In this document: positions 63,036 to 64,000 of the stretch, in pieces
Layout of the letters: each line of letters opens with the position of its first letter
How positions within the stretch are numbered: the stretch's first letter is position 1
Assembly (NCBI RefSeq): GCF_023028105.1
Contig: NZ_CP095491.1
Span: 1,116,001-1,180,000 of the forward strand
Reading direction: 5' to 3'
Length of the DNA: 64,000 nt
Source of the DNA: Halosolutus gelatinilyticus
GTDB lineage: Archaea; Halobacteriota; Halobacteria; Halobacteriales; Natrialbaceae
Notes under the pieces: generated by a model
What the model was told of the DNA's origin: nothing
The model's database searches: none
What the model saw: only the letters and a program-made list of their open reading frames with translations
Translations under genes and position numbers: made by a program

Positions 63036-64000
63036 ATGACAGATCCCGACTCGTCAGCGGATACCCCTGGACTGGCAACGCCCGACGACGACGCTCTCCC
63101 GGTGTCGACCGTCGAATCGCTCTGTGCCGACATCGAGGCCAACGTCTCCCGCGTGATCGTCGGGCACGAGGAGGCCGTCGAGCACGTCGTCACCGCGATC
63201 CTCGGCCGCGGACACGTCCTGCTCGACGACGTGCCCGGCGTCGGCAAGACGATGCTCGCCCGATCGATCTCGACGTCGGTCGACTGCACGTTCCGCCGGG
63301 TCCAGTTCACCCCCGACCTCCTGCCGACGGACGTCACGGGCGTCAACGTGTTCAACCAGAAGACTCGCGAGTTCGAGTTCAACGAGGGCCCGGTGTTCGC
63401 CAACATCGTCCTCGGCGACGAGATCAACCGCGCGCCGCCGAAAACCCAGGCGGCGCTGCTCGAGGCAATGGAGGAACAACAGGTCACCGTCGACGGCGAG
63501 ACCCGCGCCCTACCGGAGCCGTTCGTCGTGATCGCGACCCAGAACGCCGTCGAGCCCAACCGGACCTACGAACTCCCCTTCGCCGAGGTCGATCGGTTCA
63601 TGAAGAAGCTCACGCTCGGCTATCCCGACCCCGAGGCCGAGGCCGAACTGCTCGGCCGGACGGTCGGCGATCACCCGATCGAATCGCTCGAACCCGTGAC
63701 GGACACCAGAACGCTCGTTCGCGCCCGCGAGACGGTCTCCCGGGTCACGGTCAGCGAAGCGGTTCGCGAGTACGCGACGCACCTCGTCGGCTACACCCGC
63801 GACCACGCCCACATCGGCGTCAGCCCCCGCGGGACGATCTCGTTGCTGTGCGCGGCCCAGGCCCGCGCCGTCACCGACGGCCGGGAGTTCGTCCACCCCG
63901 ACGACATCCGGCAGGAGGCGCCGTTCGTGCTGAGCCACCGGATCAAAACGAACAGCCGCGATCGAACGGGCGAGAACGTCGTCGCGGACGCGCTCGAACA
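63036..64000 (+). CDS. MoxR family AAA+ ATPase, 3' end outside window
   Basis: At least 321 residues visible. Walker A is VPGVGKTMLARS near 65-76, Walker B IVLGDEINRAPPKTQAALLE, sensor 1 VIATQNAVEPNRTYELPFAE, then VSPRGTISLLCAAQARA. It is distinct from the MoxR at 42949 (different lid, and ELPFAEVDRF in place of RLPEAQRDRF). The two probably serve different partners. It probably heads another DUF58-type cluster, which lies beyond the window. Confidence 0.93.
   Translation, partial: MTDPDSSADTPGLATPDDDALPVSTVESLCADIEANVSRVIVGHEEAVEHVVTAILGRGHVLLDDVPGVGKTMLARSISTSVDCTFRRVQFTPDLLPTDVTGVNVFNQKTREFEFNEGPVFANIVLGDEINRAPPKTQAALLEAMEEQQVTVDGETRALPEPFVVIATQNAVEPNRTYELPFAEVDRFMKKLTLGYPDPEAEAELLGRTVGDHPIESLEPVTDTRTLVRARETVSRVTVSEAVREYATHLVGYTRDHAHIGVSPRGTISLLCAAQARAVTDGREFVHPDDIRQEAPFVLSHRIKTNSRDRTGENVVADALE

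Noticed and set aside
1-64000. tRNA, rRNA or CRISPR loci
   Set aside because: I looked for T-loop GGTTCGAATCC-type motifs, rRNA cores and regularly spaced direct repeats and found none that hold up. GGTTCGAAC at 3203 lies in the coding DUF1326 gene.

Overview
The window reads as one stretch of a haloarchaeal chromosome. The DNA is GC-rich, the predicted proteins are strongly acidic, and the gene set is archaeal: ABCE1/RLI, Sec61-beta, NOG1, a PilT-type PIN-ATPase, archaemetzincin, F420 enzymes, and many Tat-type (SRR/RR) secreted proteins. The Rieske oxidoreductase, DUF58/MoxR operon and GATC-rich codon use fit Natrialbales-like haloarchaea, but the genus is inferred. No rRNA, tRNA, CRISPR array or intact transposase was seen.

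Layout. 1-5.3 kb: methyltransferase end, SDR, M32 carboxypeptidase, the DUF1326/DUF2182 pair and a Tat-exported protein. 5.3-9.1 kb is a sparse, decaying region with small proteins, a branched inverted-repeat structure, a perfect 20-bp palindrome and a degenerate copy of a small Cys-rich protein. 9.2-16 kb: small membrane and zinc-ribbon proteins, an M20 hydrolase, the PIN-PilT-KH ATPase, and a leftward run of membrane proteins ending with a winged-helix regulator. 16.3-30.9 kb: a giant pilin-like surface protein, an EMC6-like protein with RLI, aldo/keto reductase, archaemetzincin, UPF0146, a membrane metalloprotease, a HAD hydrolase, the FAD-Rieske protein, a phosphodiesterase and a CARDB secreted protein. 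31-36.7 kb: a gene freshly broken by a 23-bp duplication, NpdG, thioredoxin, a formyltransferase-like protein, Sec61-beta, PdxT, a bifunctional-nuclease-domain protein and HisE.

36.9-44.2 kb is a five-gene overlapping operon (DUF4129, DUF7269-like, DUF58, DUF7519-like, MoxR). It is probably an envelope or surface assembly system driven by a MoxR chaperone. A second MoxR starts at 63036 and runs off the window. 44.3-54.5 kb holds a copper-binding four-helix protein, a lipoprotein, NOG1, a DUF389 protein, EngB, a GNAT enzyme, a D-2-hydroxyacid dehydrogenase, a NUDIX-eIF2B fusion and a ribbon-helix-helix regulator. 54.7-59.7 kb is a tight NRAMP-like/HyuA/HyuB operon. 60.1-61.9 kb encodes CofE and Mer, which act with NpdG in F420 metabolism. 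The window ends with a zinc-ribbon protein and a cold-shock protein.

Intergenic DNA carries two kinds of repeats. One is a family of inverted-repeat elements with GAAAGCCCCTG/CAGGGGCTTTC ends (about 9.7, 13.3, 24.3 and 46.2 kb). The other is arrays of short perfect hairpins with 3-nt loops (about 9.7 and 59.9 kb) plus a 16-bp perfect hairpin at 50.6 kb.
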